Below are positions 25,857-36,380 of a stretch of DNA of 64,000 bases, in pieces (the first letter of the stretch is position 1; each line of letters starts with the position of its first letter). The stretch is from Rhodospirillaceae bacterium. Its GTDB lineage: Bacteria; Pseudomonadota; Alphaproteobacteria; UBA8366. Under the pieces are notes generated by a model. The model made no database searches. It saw nothing but the letters and a program-made list of their open reading frames with translations, and was not told where the DNA came from. A program made the position numbers and the translations under genes. The DNA lies in assembly GCA_002716125.1 (NCBI GenBank), contig PAZH01000048.1, forward strand, positions 47,467 to 111,466, in the 5' to 3' direction.

Positions 25857-26851
25857 TGGTTGGCGCTTTCGGGAATCACTCGCTTCGCCGGCGGAATTTC
25901 CGCGGTGAACCAAGCTTGCAATTCTTTGAGTACCGGATGCGCCAAGTCGCCTTCCAGCCAATTGAAAACCCGGGGTATGTGCTCGAGGTAGACCGGTTTG
26001 CCGTCACGACGATCAAGCCGCGTGAAGATGCCGATGATCTTGGCGCTTCTTTGCGCGCCGAGCACTGCATAGGAACGACCGAAGGCTTGTCGGTCGATTT
26101 CGGGAAACGCGTCCAAATATCGGGCGGTCAGTGTCGTTGCCAATTCGGCAGAGACGTCGCGTCGGGCATCTTCGAACAGGGACACGAGATCGTATGTAAC
26201 GGGCCCAATAACGGCGTCTTGGAAATCCAGGAGCCCGCAAGCAGCGACGCCGTTACGATCGGAAAGCCGCATTAGATTGTCGACGTGATAGTCCCGCAGG
26301 ATCAAGCTATCTGGAACGTTGCGAGCCGTTTGAAGCACGTCTTGCCAGAGCTGCAAATAGGTATCTCTTGTCGCCGCCGGTGTATCGCGGCCCCGGATCG
26401 CTGGCAGGTACCAGTCGACCAATAATGCGGCTTCATCCAACAATCGCCCGTCGTCGTACGGCGGTATTTCGCTGTCGGCCGAATAACGGCGGTGCAACTC
26501 GATCAATGTATCGGTCGCCAGTTGATAGAGCTCCAGTTCGTCGGCGCCGTTCTTTAAAAGCCGCGTGTAGGTGTCATCGCCGAAATCCTCCAATAGGAGA
26601 AAGCCGGCTTCCACATCGCGCGCCATAATTCGAGGGGCACTCAATCCGAGTTCCAGTAACCGCTCCGCGACTTGAATAAAGGGCCGAACGTCTTCCTGCG
26701 GCGGTGGCGCATCCATCAACATCGCACGCTCACCGTCGTTTTGTGAGAGACGAATGTATCGTCGGAAAGACGCATCTCCCGCCAAGGGAGACTGAAGCGC
26801 CTGCGCCCAATCGGTGCTTGAGAGGAAGTTTTTTAGAAGAGGTTCACGCAT
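25853..26851 (-). CDS. amgK: AmgK-like anomeric MurNAc/GlcNAc kinase
   Basis: 332 residues from the ATG at 26851. It has a choline/aminoglycoside-kinase fold: GDASFRRYIRL (glycine loop), PFIQVAERLLELGLSAPRI, the catalytic LILRDYHVDNLMRL (D and N of the Brenner motif) and GLLDFQDAVIGPVTYDLVSL (metal-binding DxD-like motif). It phosphorylates the anomeric position of MurNAc in the cytoplasm ahead of MurU. Its start overlaps the end of tsaE by eight bases, and its stop overlaps the murU start. Confidence 0.9.
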   Translation of the reverse strand: MREPLLKNFLSSTDWAQALQSPLAGDASFRRYIRLSQNDGERAMLMDAPPPQEDVRPFIQVAERLLELGLSAPRIMARDVEAGFLLLEDFGDDTYTRLLKNGADELELYQLATDTLIELHRRYSADSEIPPYDDGRLLDEAALLVDWYLPAIRGRDTPAATRDTYLQLWQDVLQTARNVPDSLILRDYHVDNLMRLSDRNGVAACGLLDFQDAVIGPVTYDLVSLFEDARRDVSAELATTLTARYLDAFPEIDRQAFGRSYAVLGAQRSAKIIGIFTRLDRRDGKPVYLEHIPRVFNWLEGDLAHPVLKELQAWFTAEIPPAKRVIPESANQ

Positions 26852-27344
26852 CGTCGCACCGCAATTCTTCCAGGCGTTGTCGCCACGTATCTCCGGCATT
26901 GATAAAGATTCGGCGCGCATTCTCGACTTCAACATCGTCATTTTCGAGGCGAACGTGGAGCGCACGTGCCGGCAGCGCGGCACCGAGCCGATCGGGCCAT
27001 TCGATTAACGTCACTGCTTCCCCATAGGCTTCGTCTAAGCCGATTTCAAATGTATCTTCGGGGCCTTTTAGGCGATAGAGATCACAGTGCCAAATCGCCA
27101 GTCTCTCTCCTTCATAAATCTGAACGAGTGTGAATGTCGGACTCGGCACGACCGTGGCTTCCCCGTAGATGGCGCGAATGATCGCTCTGGCTAGGGTTGT
27201 TTTTCCGCTGCCTAGATTGCCTTCCAAGGCGATGACATCGCCAATTTTTAAAATGCCGGCGAGTTGCGCACCCCATGCGGCAAGTGCCGATTCGGAATGC
27301 AGGATGAAAGACCATTCGGTGCCGGCGGACTTACTCATCTGCAT
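26844..27344 (-). CDS. tsaE: tRNA threonylcarbamoyladenosine biosynthesis ATPase TsaE
   Basis: 166 residues, with two possible ATG starts (27344 and 27338). Walker A is LEGNLGSGKTTLARAII. VPSPTFTLVQIYEG is the conserved TsaE motif, followed by IWHCDLYRL and TLIEWPDRLG. It is the ATPase that supports the TsaBD complex making t6A at tRNA position 37. It lies directly downstream of divL, 12 bp beyond its stop, an arrangement common in alphaproteobacteria. Confidence 0.95.
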   Translation of the reverse strand: MQMSKSAGTEWSFILHSESALAAWGAQLAGILKIGDVIALEGNLGSGKTTLARAIIRAIYGEATVVPSPTFTLVQIYEGERLAIWHCDLYRLKGPEDTFEIGLDEAYGEAVTLIEWPDRLGAALPARALHVRLENDDVEVENARRIFINAGDTWRQRLEELRCDDA

Positions 27345-27356
27345 CTTGCTTGCAGC

Positions 27357-29498
27357 TCATCTGGCTTGACGGCTCGATGACGTGACGGGAACCGGACCGG
27401 CCGTCGGGAAAGAGGCGATCGCGCGCGTGCCGCCTTCGGGATCATTGTGGATTTCAAGTTGCCCGCCATGCAATTCGACAAGGCTGCGGGTGAGCGCAAG
27501 TCCCAAACCGGCGCCGCTCCGCCGAACGTAGGGGTCGCCGTGTTCAAAGGTTTCGTAGAGGTCGCCAAGCTCATCTTGTGTCACCAAGCCGCTCGAGTCG
27601 TCGACCTCGATAATGATCTCATCACCCCGCAGACTGCCCCTCAGGGTGATGATTCCGTCGTCGGACTGAAACATGACCGAGTTCCATAAGAGGTTATACA
27701 GCGCTTTTGTCATCCGCGCTGCGTCGACCCGCGCGGCGCCGACATCGCTCGCACAGTCGACTTCAAGCTTTAGTCGACCGCTCTCGATTCGTTTGGCGGC
27801 CATATCACGCGCCTCTTGGAGAATGTTGGAAATCTCGACAAGCTGCAGGTCAGGCGCCATATAGCCAGCTTCGATGGTGGCGAGATCCAAGATATCGTCA
27901 ATCAGTTCCCTGAGTTGGTGTGACGCCGTAACGATACCGTCGATATATTCCGTCTGGCGCTGGTTCAGGTCCCCAAAAACCTGACCTTCGAGAACATCGG
28001 CAAAGCCCGCGATGGTGTTCAGCGGTGTCCGCAGTTCATAACTAACGTTTGCGATAAACTCGGTTTTTACCTGATCGGCCATTTCCAATGCGAGATTGCG
28101 TTCTTCGAGGGCACGCTGAACGCGCGCGGTGTCCGTCACGTCGACATAGCTCAACAAGCAGCCGCCGTCCGGCAAGGGCACACAGGCATAATCGTATACG
28201 AAGCCGTCGGCGCGCTCGAACTGTCCGGCCCTTGTCGAGCCTTCGGTGACTTGAAGTATCAATCTTTGTTTACGATCGTTCCAATTGTCGGTCGGCGGGA
28301 ACAGATCTTTTGTTCGCTCCAACATTTCGCCGACATGGGGTTCGGCTTCGAGGAAGCCGTGGTCAAACTTCCACATTTCGACCAGAGTTTCGTTCCACAG
28401 GCGCAGACGCCCGTCCTGACCGTACACGGCCACCCCTTCGTGCAAGTTATTGATCGTCTCGAGTTGCACTTCGATCAGGGTGTTGTAGGGCCGCTCGAGC
28501 ACAAGGCTGTCGGTAACGTCTTCGTAGACAAAGAGCAGTCCGCCAAATGGATGGGGCGTAATCGCCATGCGGAACGTTCTGCCGTCGGGTAGATGCATAA
28601 GTTCTTCACGGCGCTCGATGACCGAGACGAACAATCGGTCTTGCTCCTGCTTGAAGGCCGGAAAATCGACGAGCTCCGGCAATTGCCGATTCTCCCGCAG
28701 CAGTTCCAATAGCTCTCCGATCTGCGGTTCGGTATCTAAGGCCGACGCTTCGAGGTGCCAAAGTTCGACAAAAGCCCGGTTGTAAAATTTGAGCCTGCGG
28801 TCGGGCCCAAAGATGGCAATGGCGGTCGCCAGGCTCTCCAAAACATCTCCGTGCGCGGCGATGTGCGACGAGAGTTCCGATTGGACGTTCTCCATCGCTG
28901 TCACGTCGATGGCATGGCCGGCGACGATCGCGGTCTGACCATTTAACGGAATTTCGGTAAAGTCGAGCAGCCGCCGTTCGCCGCGATGAACGACGTAATG
29001 GCTCTCGGATAAGGGAATTCCCATTTGTTGGGCCTGTGCAGCAAGCCCCTGACCCTTGTCGTCGATCGCGCCGGCACCGAGTTCTCTCGCTTCCGCCAAT
29101 ATTGTCTCAGTATCCATTTCCAGAGACTCGCTATATGCCCGATTGCACCCAAGAAGACGTAAACTCTCGTCGCGCCACCAGACCGGCATTGGAATGGCGT
29201 CGAGAACCGCTGAAATCTGGCTTAAGCGGGTCTCCGCCTCGGATAGCGTTTCGGATTGACGGATCGACCGCTCCGACACTTCGGATAACTCGATGCGCAG
29301 GGCACGGTTCTTCTTCCAAAATACATAAAGGCCGATCGCGAGGCCGGCGGCGAGAATGACCATCGGCCATATCAGCACGGTCGCACTCTCGCTATCGGCG
29401 AACGCGGGGGTCGGGGATAAAAAGAGAAATCCCAAGAACACATGAACAACGGCGCGTTTCACGCCGAAAAGTCTATGACCGACCCATTCGCGGAACAA
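27357..29498 (-). CDS. divL: DivL, PAS-domain histidine-kinase homologue with Tyr phospho-site
   Basis: 713 residues. A hydrophobic N-terminus and membrane segment (about 15-34 and 41-60) precede several PAS-like regions (about 95-200, 215-330 and 345-455). Then comes a dimerisation box reading FIANVSYELRTPL, with Y487 where kinases have the phospho-acceptor histidine. This Tyr is the hallmark of Caulobacter DivL. The ATPase domain still has an N-box (ALYNLLWN) and G2 box (SGAGLGLAL). In Caulobacter DivL acts mainly as an allosteric partner of CckA, controlling CtrA and asymmetric division. The neighbourhood with tsaE, amgK, murU, addAB and ahcY supports orthology. Confidence 0.93.
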   Translation of the reverse strand: MFREWVGHRLFGVKRAVVHVFLGFLFLSPTPAFADSESATVLIWPMVILAAGLAIGLYVFWKKNRALRIELSEVSERSIRQSETLSEAETRLSQISAVLDAIPMPVWWRDESLRLLGCNRAYSESLEMDTETILAEARELGAGAIDDKGQGLAAQAQQMGIPLSESHYVVHRGERRLLDFTEIPLNGQTAIVAGHAIDVTAMENVQSELSSHIAAHGDVLESLATAIAIFGPDRRLKFYNRAFVELWHLEASALDTEPQIGELLELLRENRQLPELVDFPAFKQEQDRLFVSVIERREELMHLPDGRTFRMAITPHPFGGLLFVYEDVTDSLVLERPYNTLIEVQLETINNLHEGVAVYGQDGRLRLWNETLVEMWKFDHGFLEAEPHVGEMLERTKDLFPPTDNWNDRKQRLILQVTEGSTRAGQFERADGFVYDYACVPLPDGGCLLSYVDVTDTARVQRALEERNLALEMADQVKTEFIANVSYELRTPLNTIAGFADVLEGQVFGDLNQRQTEYIDGIVTASHQLRELIDDILDLATIEAGYMAPDLQLVEISNILQEARDMAAKRIESGRLKLEVDCASDVGAARVDAARMTKALYNLLWNSVMFQSDDGIITLRGSLRGDEIIIEVDDSSGLVTQDELGDLYETFEHGDPYVRRSGAGLGLALTRSLVELHGGQLEIHNDPEGGTRAIASFPTAGPVPVTSSSRQAR

Positions 29499-29533
29499 GT
29501 AAATTGCAGACGCGTTCGACGCCGCGCTGACGC

Positions 29534-30829
<1,296 letters not shown>

Positions 30830-30894
30830 TTTATCCTACCAAGTTGGATTGCGCCCCGGCGCGGGAAATGGCGTCTCGGGGATTGTTGAGCGGG

Positions 30895-30923
30895 GGTATA
30901 GCAAGCGAGCTTGTCCCTCACAA
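30895..30923 (-). promoter_or_regulatory. candidate sigma-70 promoter of ahcY
   Basis: On the minus strand TTGTGA (30923-30918), 17 bases, then TATACC (30900-30895), about 65 bp upstream of the ahcY ATG. Both hexamers are near the housekeeping consensus and the spacer is optimal. The intergenic region shows no convincing SAH or SAM riboswitch fold by eye. Confidence 0.5.
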
Positions 30924-30955
30924 GCGAAGCGATGGATTTAACGCGATGTGACGAT

Positions 30956-32725
30956 TCACGCGAGCTCGTTGAAGTCGTCCAGTAGCATTTCGATTCGGCC
31001 GGAATCCGCTTGATCCATGATCATCTCGGCGCGTCGCGTGGATGCCATTAGATCAAGGGCCCGGACGCGTTCCTTGACGCGCGGCAGATTCGCGGAAGAC
31101 ATGGAGAGTTCCCGAACACCCAATCCCAGGAGCAGGGCGGTATACCGCGGATCACCCGCCATTTCGCCACAAACGCTGATCGGAATGCGCGCCCGGAGTG
31201 CGGCCTGAGCGGAAAATTGGATGAGACGCAGGACCGCGGGATGCAGCGGGTCGTAAAGATGCGCAACCTGCTCGTCCGCCCGGTCGATCGCCAAGGTGTA
31301 CATGATAAGGTCGTTAGTACCGACGGCAAAGAAATCGGATACGCCCGCCAGCGCATCCGCAGCCAGTGCTGCGCCGGGCACTTCGATCATAATGCCGATC
31401 GGCGGCAGGTTACTTGTCTCGACCCCGCGGCGTTTTAGGCGCCGTTGGACCCGCGCAACAACGGTTCGGACTTGCTGCACTTCGCCAACGGTAGAGATCA
31501 TCGGCAACAACATCCGAACCGGCCCATGATGGGCCGCCCGCAAGATGGCCGCGACCTGGGATTCGAATAGCTTCGGCTGACGGAGCGAAAACCGGATGGC
31601 GCGGAGGCCAAGCGCCGGGTTCACCGCGTCCGAAATATGATTGCCGAGCGAATAGGCAAGTTTCTCACCGCCGACATCGAGTGTCCGGATCGTGACGGGT
31701 TGTCCGTTCATCCCTTCGACGAGGGTGCGCAAGGTCAAATATTGCTCTTCTTCGTCGGGCGGCGTGTCGCGGTTCATGAACATGAATTCGGTTCTCAGCA
31801 AACCGATTCCTTCGGCGCCGGAGGTGATGGCGAGATCGATTTCGCGCGGTAACTCCAGATTGGCGTGTAGGGCAATCCGGGCGTCGTCCCGGGTCACGCC
31901 GGGCAGGGCACGCAATCGCTCCAAACGTTGTCGCTCGCGTGCCAAGCGGCGGCGCCGGAGGCGATAGAACCGGAGTGTTTCGCGTGACGGATTGACGACG
32001 ATGCGGCCGGTGGTGCCGTCGACGATCACCGTCTGCCCGCTTTCGACGGCCGCCGTGAGATCCGGTATGCCCAATACAGCGGGCAGCTCCAGCGACCGGG
32101 CCATAATGGCTGTATGCCCTTCCGCACCGCCCATGCCAGATGCGAAACCGGCGATCTCGCCAGGTTCCATTAGGGCGGTGTCCGCAGGGGTAATTTCGGT
32201 TGCGACGATAACGCTGCCGGAGGGCGCCATCTTGAAGGCTTGATAGGGCGTTTCCGTCAGACTGCGGATGATCCGAGCGCCGACATCGCGTATGTCCTGC
32301 ATGCGGGCGGCCATATAGGTGTCGTCGAGTTCGGCGAAGCCGCGAACGATTTGCGAAATCTCCGACTGAACGGCGGCTTCGGCGTTTCGGCGGTCCTCTT
32401 CGATGCGCTGCTCGACGCCCCGGACGAGGCGCGAGCCGGCCAACATCTGCATGTGCGCATCGAGGAGGAAGCCGAGCTCTTCGGCAACGGCAGGCGGCAA
32501 TTTCCGCGTCTTGGATCGCAAGGTTTCGATTTGATCCCGTGAATTCTCGATCGCGGCTTGAAAGCGCGCGATCTCGTTGTCGACCTGTTTACGTTGGATG
32601 CGATATTCCGGCACGTTGAGGGCACCGCTTTCGACGACGTGGGCTGGCCCGATGGCAATGCCCGCGGCGACGCCCACACCGTCGAAGAAGAGTTCCTGGC
32701 GTTCGCTGTTCGGCTCAGTCTTCAT
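30956..32725 (-). CDS. ptsI: PTS enzyme I (phosphoenolpyruvate-protein phosphotransferase)
   Basis: 589 residues, without the extra GAF domain of the PtsP (nitrogen) form. The phospho-histidine is H204 in GGAEGHTAIMARS. The PEP-binding barrel has AEGIGLLRTEFMFM, LPMISTVGE, VGTNDLIMYTLAIDR and the catalytic cysteine in SVCGEMAGD. It passes phosphate from PEP to HPr. Together with the adjacent HPr and EIIA it forms a phosphorelay with no sugar permease in sight, as usual for regulatory PTSs in alphaproteobacteria. It overlaps the HPr gene by 11 bases. Confidence 0.93.
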   Translation of the reverse strand: MKTEPNSERQELFFDGVGVAAGIAIGPAHVVESGALNVPEYRIQRKQVDNEIARFQAAIENSRDQIETLRSKTRKLPPAVAEELGFLLDAHMQMLAGSRLVRGVEQRIEEDRRNAEAAVQSEISQIVRGFAELDDTYMAARMQDIRDVGARIIRSLTETPYQAFKMAPSGSVIVATEITPADTALMEPGEIAGFASGMGGAEGHTAIMARSLELPAVLGIPDLTAAVESGQTVIVDGTTGRIVVNPSRETLRFYRLRRRRLARERQRLERLRALPGVTRDDARIALHANLELPREIDLAITSGAEGIGLLRTEFMFMNRDTPPDEEEQYLTLRTLVEGMNGQPVTIRTLDVGGEKLAYSLGNHISDAVNPALGLRAIRFSLRQPKLFESQVAAILRAAHHGPVRMLLPMISTVGEVQQVRTVVARVQRRLKRRGVETSNLPPIGIMIEVPGAALAADALAGVSDFFAVGTNDLIMYTLAIDRADEQVAHLYDPLHPAVLRLIQFSAQAALRARIPISVCGEMAGDPRYTALLLGLGVRELSMSSANLPRVKERVRALDLMASTRRAEMIMDQADSGRIEMLLDDFNELA

Positions 32726-32987
32726 CGAATCGGTTGCTTATAAGGCTTGCAATAGCGGCGATCGCGGCGTCGGCATCCTGTCCTTCGGCGCTCACGGAAA
32801 TGGTCGATCCTTTGCTGGCCGCGAGCATCATCAGACCCATGATCGAGGTGCCGCAGACCTCCGTCCCGCCGTGGCAAACGCGAATGGTCGCCTCGTAATC
32901 CGCGGCCACTTTGACGAATTTCGCGGCGGCGCGCGCGTGGAGACCGCGTTGATTGGCGATAATGAGGTCGCGACTGGCCGAACTCAT
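32715..32987 (-). CDS. ptsH: HPr phosphocarrier protein
   Basis: 90 residues. The active-site histidine H17 is in NQRGLHARAAAKFVK, and the regulatory serine S48 is in CGTSIMGLMMLAASKG. The serine is the target of the HprK kinase encoded a few genes upstream in the same operon. HPr receives phosphate from enzyme I and passes it to EIIA. The ATG at 32987 overlaps the EIIA stop by four bases. A longer open frame exists upstream but overlaps EIIA and is not real. Confidence 0.95.
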   Translation of the reverse strand: MSSASRDLIIANQRGLHARAAAKFVKVAADYEATIRVCHGGTEVCGTSIMGLMMLAASKGSTISVSAEGQDADAAIAAIASLISNRFDED

Positions 32988-33394
32988 CCGAGGTCTCTGT
33001 CCGCCAAGAGCGTCGAGGCCACATTGATATATTTTCGGCCGGCTTCCTGAGCACAGACCGCGACTTCCGACAATCCGCCGCCATCCCGGCTGGTCGCCAA
33101 CTTGATGAGCATCGGCAAATTTATACCGGCGACGACTTCGACATTTGCTTGCTCCATGATGGAGATCGCCAGATTCGAAGGGGTCCCCCCAAACATATCG
33201 GTCAGGAGAATGACACCGTCTCCCGTATCCACGCTCTTTGTCGCCGCCAATATCTTTGATCGGCAATCTTCCATGTCATCATCCGATTCGATGCAAATTG
33301 CCGCCATTTGCTTTTGTTTCCCGACGACGTGTTCGAGTGCTGAAATGAACTCTTCGGCGAGCTTTCCGTGTGTGACGAGAACCACCCCGATCAT
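32984..33394 (-). CDS. PTS EIIA component, mannose family
   Basis: 136 residues. H9 in VVLVTHGKLAEEF is the phosphorylated histidine of the EIIA-Man fold, and VILLTDMFGGTPSNLA is the family signature. No EIIB or EIIC gene is near, so it most likely has a regulatory role, for example sensing PTS phosphorylation state for the ChvG/ChvI pathway. That is inferred from operon context. It lies between rapZ and the HPr gene. Confidence 0.93.
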   Translation of the reverse strand: MIGVVLVTHGKLAEEFISALEHVVGKQKQMAAICIESDDDMEDCRSKILAATKSVDTGDGVILLTDMFGGTPSNLAISIMEQANVEVVAGINLPMLIKLATSRDGGGLSEVAVCAQEAGRKYINVASTLLADRDLG

Positions 33395-33409
33395 GTCATC
33401 AACTCCATC

Positions 33410-34291
33410 TCAACGTTCCCCCGAAGCCGGTTCTATATCTCGATGATACAGCTGAATCTGCATATCCTGCGAGGCAATTACGTCGTAAACACGTTCTGCG
33501 GTGAAAACGGACCTGTGTCGCCCGCCCGTGCAGCCGATGGCGATCGTTAAATAACTCTTTCCTTCGCTCTCGAAGCGGGGCAACAGCAACTCCATCATGC
33601 CTTTCAACCGATCCAGAAACTCTGTGAAATCCGGATCTTCGGAAACGTAATTTCCAACACGTGTATCGCGTCCCGTCAACGGGCGGAGTTCTTCGATATA
33701 ATGCGGATTCCGCAAGAAGCGGACATCGAAAACCAGATCGGCTTCGCGCGGAACTCCCCGGCGGAAAGAGAAGGACATGATGGAGACGCGGAGGCCCGGT
33801 GCGTCTTCCGACGCAAAACGTCCGACGAGCTGGCTCTTCAACGCCCAAGGCGACAGGTGACTCGTGTCAATCAGGATATCGGCGCTGTCGCGGACCGTCT
33901 GCATCGCGCGGCGCTCTAACTGTATGCCGTCGGCCAAGGGTCTTTCGTCCGCCAATGGATGGCGCCGCCGCGTTTCCGTGTACCGCTTGATCAGCACATC
34001 CTCATCGCAATCCAGAAATATCGTCGTTACGGATTGACCGGTTTCGGCGCGCAGGCGATTGAGTTCCGAATCGAAAGCGTCGCCGACGAAATCGCGGGTT
34101 CGAATATCGACCCCGATGGCCAAAGCGCGCTCCGCGGCGCCGCCGCGAATAAGATCGCCCAGCAGTGAGAGCGGGAGATTGTCGACCGCCTCGAACCCCA
34201 AGTCCTCGAAAACATTCAAAGCCGACGATCGGCCTGCACCGGACATGCCTGTGACCAGTACAATCCGGCCGATCTGTTTTCCTTCGGTCAT
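33410..34291 (-). CDS. rapZ: RapZ-like nucleotide-binding protein
   Basis: 293 residues. The Walker A loop is LVTGMSGAGRSSALNVFEDLGF at about 12-33, with AVDNLPLSLL just after. The C-terminal domain has MSFSFRRGVPREADLVFDVRFLRNPHY and CTGGRHRSVFTAERV, which bind a phosphate-bearing ligand in E. coli RapZ. There RapZ steers GlmZ/GlmY RNAs and senses GlcN-6-P. Alphaproteobacteria lack those RNAs as far as I know, so the role here is open. Its start overlaps the hprK stop by four bases. Confidence 0.9.
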   Translation of the reverse strand: MTEGKQIGRIVLVTGMSGAGRSSALNVFEDLGFEAVDNLPLSLLGDLIRGGAAERALAIGVDIRTRDFVGDAFDSELNRLRAETGQSVTTIFLDCDEDVLIKRYTETRRRHPLADERPLADGIQLERRAMQTVRDSADILIDTSHLSPWALKSQLVGRFASEDAPGLRVSIMSFSFRRGVPREADLVFDVRFLRNPHYIEELRPLTGRDTRVGNYVSEDPDFTEFLDRLKGMMELLLPRFESEGKSYLTIAIGCTGGRHRSVFTAERVYDVIASQDMQIQLYHRDIEPASGER

Positions 34292-34752
34292 GTTTCGATC
34301 TTACTCGGCTCGAGTGTCGCGGCCATTTTTAATTTCGCGACAGCCGATTCCTCGAACGGGTTCAACTGGATGGCCGGAATCATCTGGCCGACAAGCTCGA
34401 CCATCCGTTTCTGGGGCAGGCGTTCTACTTCACCGCGTTCGACGAGGTCGGCAACCAAAGCGACGCGGGTTTCGGCTTGGTAGGGCAAATGCACGATTCC
34501 GAGCCCCCGGATTTCAAGTTTCCCTGCGATTGTCTCCGGCACGCGTGCGACGACAAAATCGTCCCGCACACTTAACGCAATGCGATCGTCTCCGACGAGG
34601 ACGCCGCCGGCCTCCAATAGCCGTAATGCAAGGTCGGATTTACCGCTGCCGGAGGGACCGCGCAGCAGCACACCCTTTCCATCGATTGCGATCGCCGTGG
34701 CGTGTACGATTTCCATTGCCGTCAGCCTGGGGCGCGCCGCACCACCTGTCAA
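34288..34752 (-). CDS. hprK: HprK, short alphaproteobacterial HPr kinase
   Basis: 154 residues, about half the size of the Firmicutes enzyme because the N-terminal domain is missing. The P-loop reads GVLLRGPSGSGKSDLALRL, with a preceding VHATAIAIDGKG, and VLVGDDRIAL holds acidic catalytic residues. LEIRGLGI is the conserved signature after the active site. It phosphorylates HPr on the serine found here as S48. It is embedded between ChvG and RapZ genes with four-base overlaps at both ends. Confidence 0.92.
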   Translation of the reverse strand: MTGGAARPRLTAMEIVHATAIAIDGKGVLLRGPSGSGKSDLALRLLEAGGVLVGDDRIALSVRDDFVVARVPETIAGKLEIRGLGIVHLPYQAETRVALVADLVERGEVERLPQKRMVELVGQMIPAIQLNPFEESAVAKLKMAATLEPSKIET

Positions 34753-36380
34753 TCTTGGGCAATCGGCAAGAGAATGACGAAGCGGGCCCCTCGGATCGCG
34801 CCATCCGTGGCGTAACGATTCTCGGCACGGATTTCACCGCCGTGCGCTTCGATAATTTGTTTCGAAATGGATAGGCCCAGCCCCGAATGCGTGCCGAATT
34901 TTTCGCCCTCGGGACGCTCCGAATAGAACCGATCGAAAACCGCCTGGAGTTTACCTTCAGGCAGGCCTGGTCCGTCGTCGAGGACGTCGATTTCAACGAA
35001 TTCGCCTCGGCGCGAGAGGTTTAACTTAACGGTGCCGCCTGCCGGGCTGAAGCTGATGGCATTCTGGATGAGATTCCGAAAGACCTGAACGAGCCGGTCT
35101 TCCATCGCGGTAACGTCGAACGGCGGTTCGCCAACCACATCGACGACGACAGGAATGTGGCCCTCTTGGGTCGCATAGATTTCCGTGAGAGCGCCGAGCA
35201 TGCCTGCAATATCGACAACCTCCGATTCCGCGCGACTCAATTCGGCGTCCAAGCGGGATGCATTCGAAATATCGGTAATGAGGCGGTCGAGACGCTGGAC
35301 GTCTTCTTGAATGATCGTCATCAGCTTTTTCTGTTGCTCCGGGTCCGTGACCCGCGCGGCCGTCTCGACGGCGCTTCTTAAGGAGGTAAGCGGATTCTTT
35401 ATTTCGTGACTAACATCGGCCGCGAACCGCTCAATGGCGTCCATTCGCTGATCGAGCGCGCTGGTCATTTCCCGCAAGACGCCTGACAGGTCTCCGATTT
35501 CGTCATTACGGGCTGTGAAGTCCGGTATTTCGTCGACGCCTCGTCCAAGACCGCGTCGGACGCGCTCCGCGGCCGTTGCGAGGCGCAAAATGGGTCGCGC
35601 CAGCGTTCCGGCGAGATACAGCGACAGCATTGTCGTTAAGACCAAGGCCGCCGCGAAGACCGCGAAAACGGTGACGCGGACATCCTGCATCGCCGCTTCG
35701 ATGGCCGTATCATTCTTCGATACCATCAGAGCGCCCAGAACATGCCGGTAGCGTTGGATGGGAACGGCAACGGACAATAAGAGCTGATCGGATCGAGAAA
35801 CACGGACGTATCCCGTCGCTTCACCGGAGAGCGCATATCGGACTTCGACAAAATTCTCCGCATTCTGATCCAGTTTTTCGACATAGCGGTCCAGAGTCCG
35901 CCATTCCGGCATCAGATTAGAGATGGTTTTGATGGCATTTGATATCGCCTGAAGAACCCAAGGTGGATCATCCAATGCTTGCACGAGAACTTCGAACTGC
36001 CGGCCCATAAGATACCGGCTGTCGGCGATTAGCGTACCGTCCGGCGCGAAAAGCCGGGACCGGATCGTACCAGGCGCACTCAGCCGCCAAATGATTTGTC
36101 GTGCGATCGGCAAGTTGATCAGCTGATGTCCCGTGGGGGTGATTTCGATGGCGCCTTCACCGATGGCACCGGCGAAGGTTTCGGCTTGAAGCCGGAGCGA
36201 ATCGAGCTCCGACTCGATCAATCCATCCCGGTAGGGGCCGAGGTAAAGAAGACCGGCGATCGGGACAAGCAATGCCGCGACATTGATCGCCAGAATGCGC
36301 CGCGTTAACGGCGATATTCGCCGCCTTTTGCGGACGGCGGGTTGGCTGTCATCGGAATCGCGGGGTGTCTTTTCGGTCAC
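34749..36380 (-). CDS. chvG: ChvG sensor histidine kinase
   Basis: 543 residues. Transmembrane segments near residues 28-47 and 232-258 flank a periplasmic stimulus-sensing domain of about 180 residues. HAMP and HisKA domains follow, with [16 protein letters not shown] holding the phosphorylated histidine. The HATPase has [17 protein letters not shown] and [18 protein letters not shown]. ChvG senses envelope or pH stress and phosphorylates ChvI in the alphaproteobacteria. The gene order chvI-chvG-hprK-PTS is conserved in the class. Confidence 0.93.
   Translation of the reverse strand: MTEKTPRDSDDSQPAVRKRRRISPLTRRILAINVAALLVPIAGLLYLGPYRDGLIESELDSLRLQAETFAGAIGEGAIEITPTGHQLINLPIARQIIWRLSAPGTIRSRLFAPDGTLIADSRYLMGRQFEVLVQALDDPPWVLQAISNAIKTISNLMPEWRTLDRYVEKLDQNAENFVEVRYALSGEATGYVRVSRSDQLLLSVAVPIQRYRHVLGALMVSKNDTAIEAAMQDVRVTVFAVFAAALVLTTMLSLYLAGTLARPILRLATAAERVRRGLGRGVDEIPDFTARNDEIGDLSGVLREMTSALDQRMDAIERFAADVSHEIKNPLTSLRSAVETAARVTDPEQQKKLMTIIQEDVQRLDRLITDISNASRLDAELSRAESEVVDIAGMLGALTEIYATQEGHIPVVVDVVGEPPFDVTAMEDRLVQVFRNLIQNAISFSPAGGTVKLNLSRRGEFVEIDVLDDGPGLPEGKLQAVFDRFYSERPEGEKFGTHSGLGLSISKQIIEAHGGEIRAENRYATDGAIRGARFVILLPIAQD

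Noticed and set aside
30830..30955. SAH or SAM riboswitch upstream of ahcY
   Set aside because: The region has a good promoter but I could not fold either consensus; a covariance-model search would settle it.
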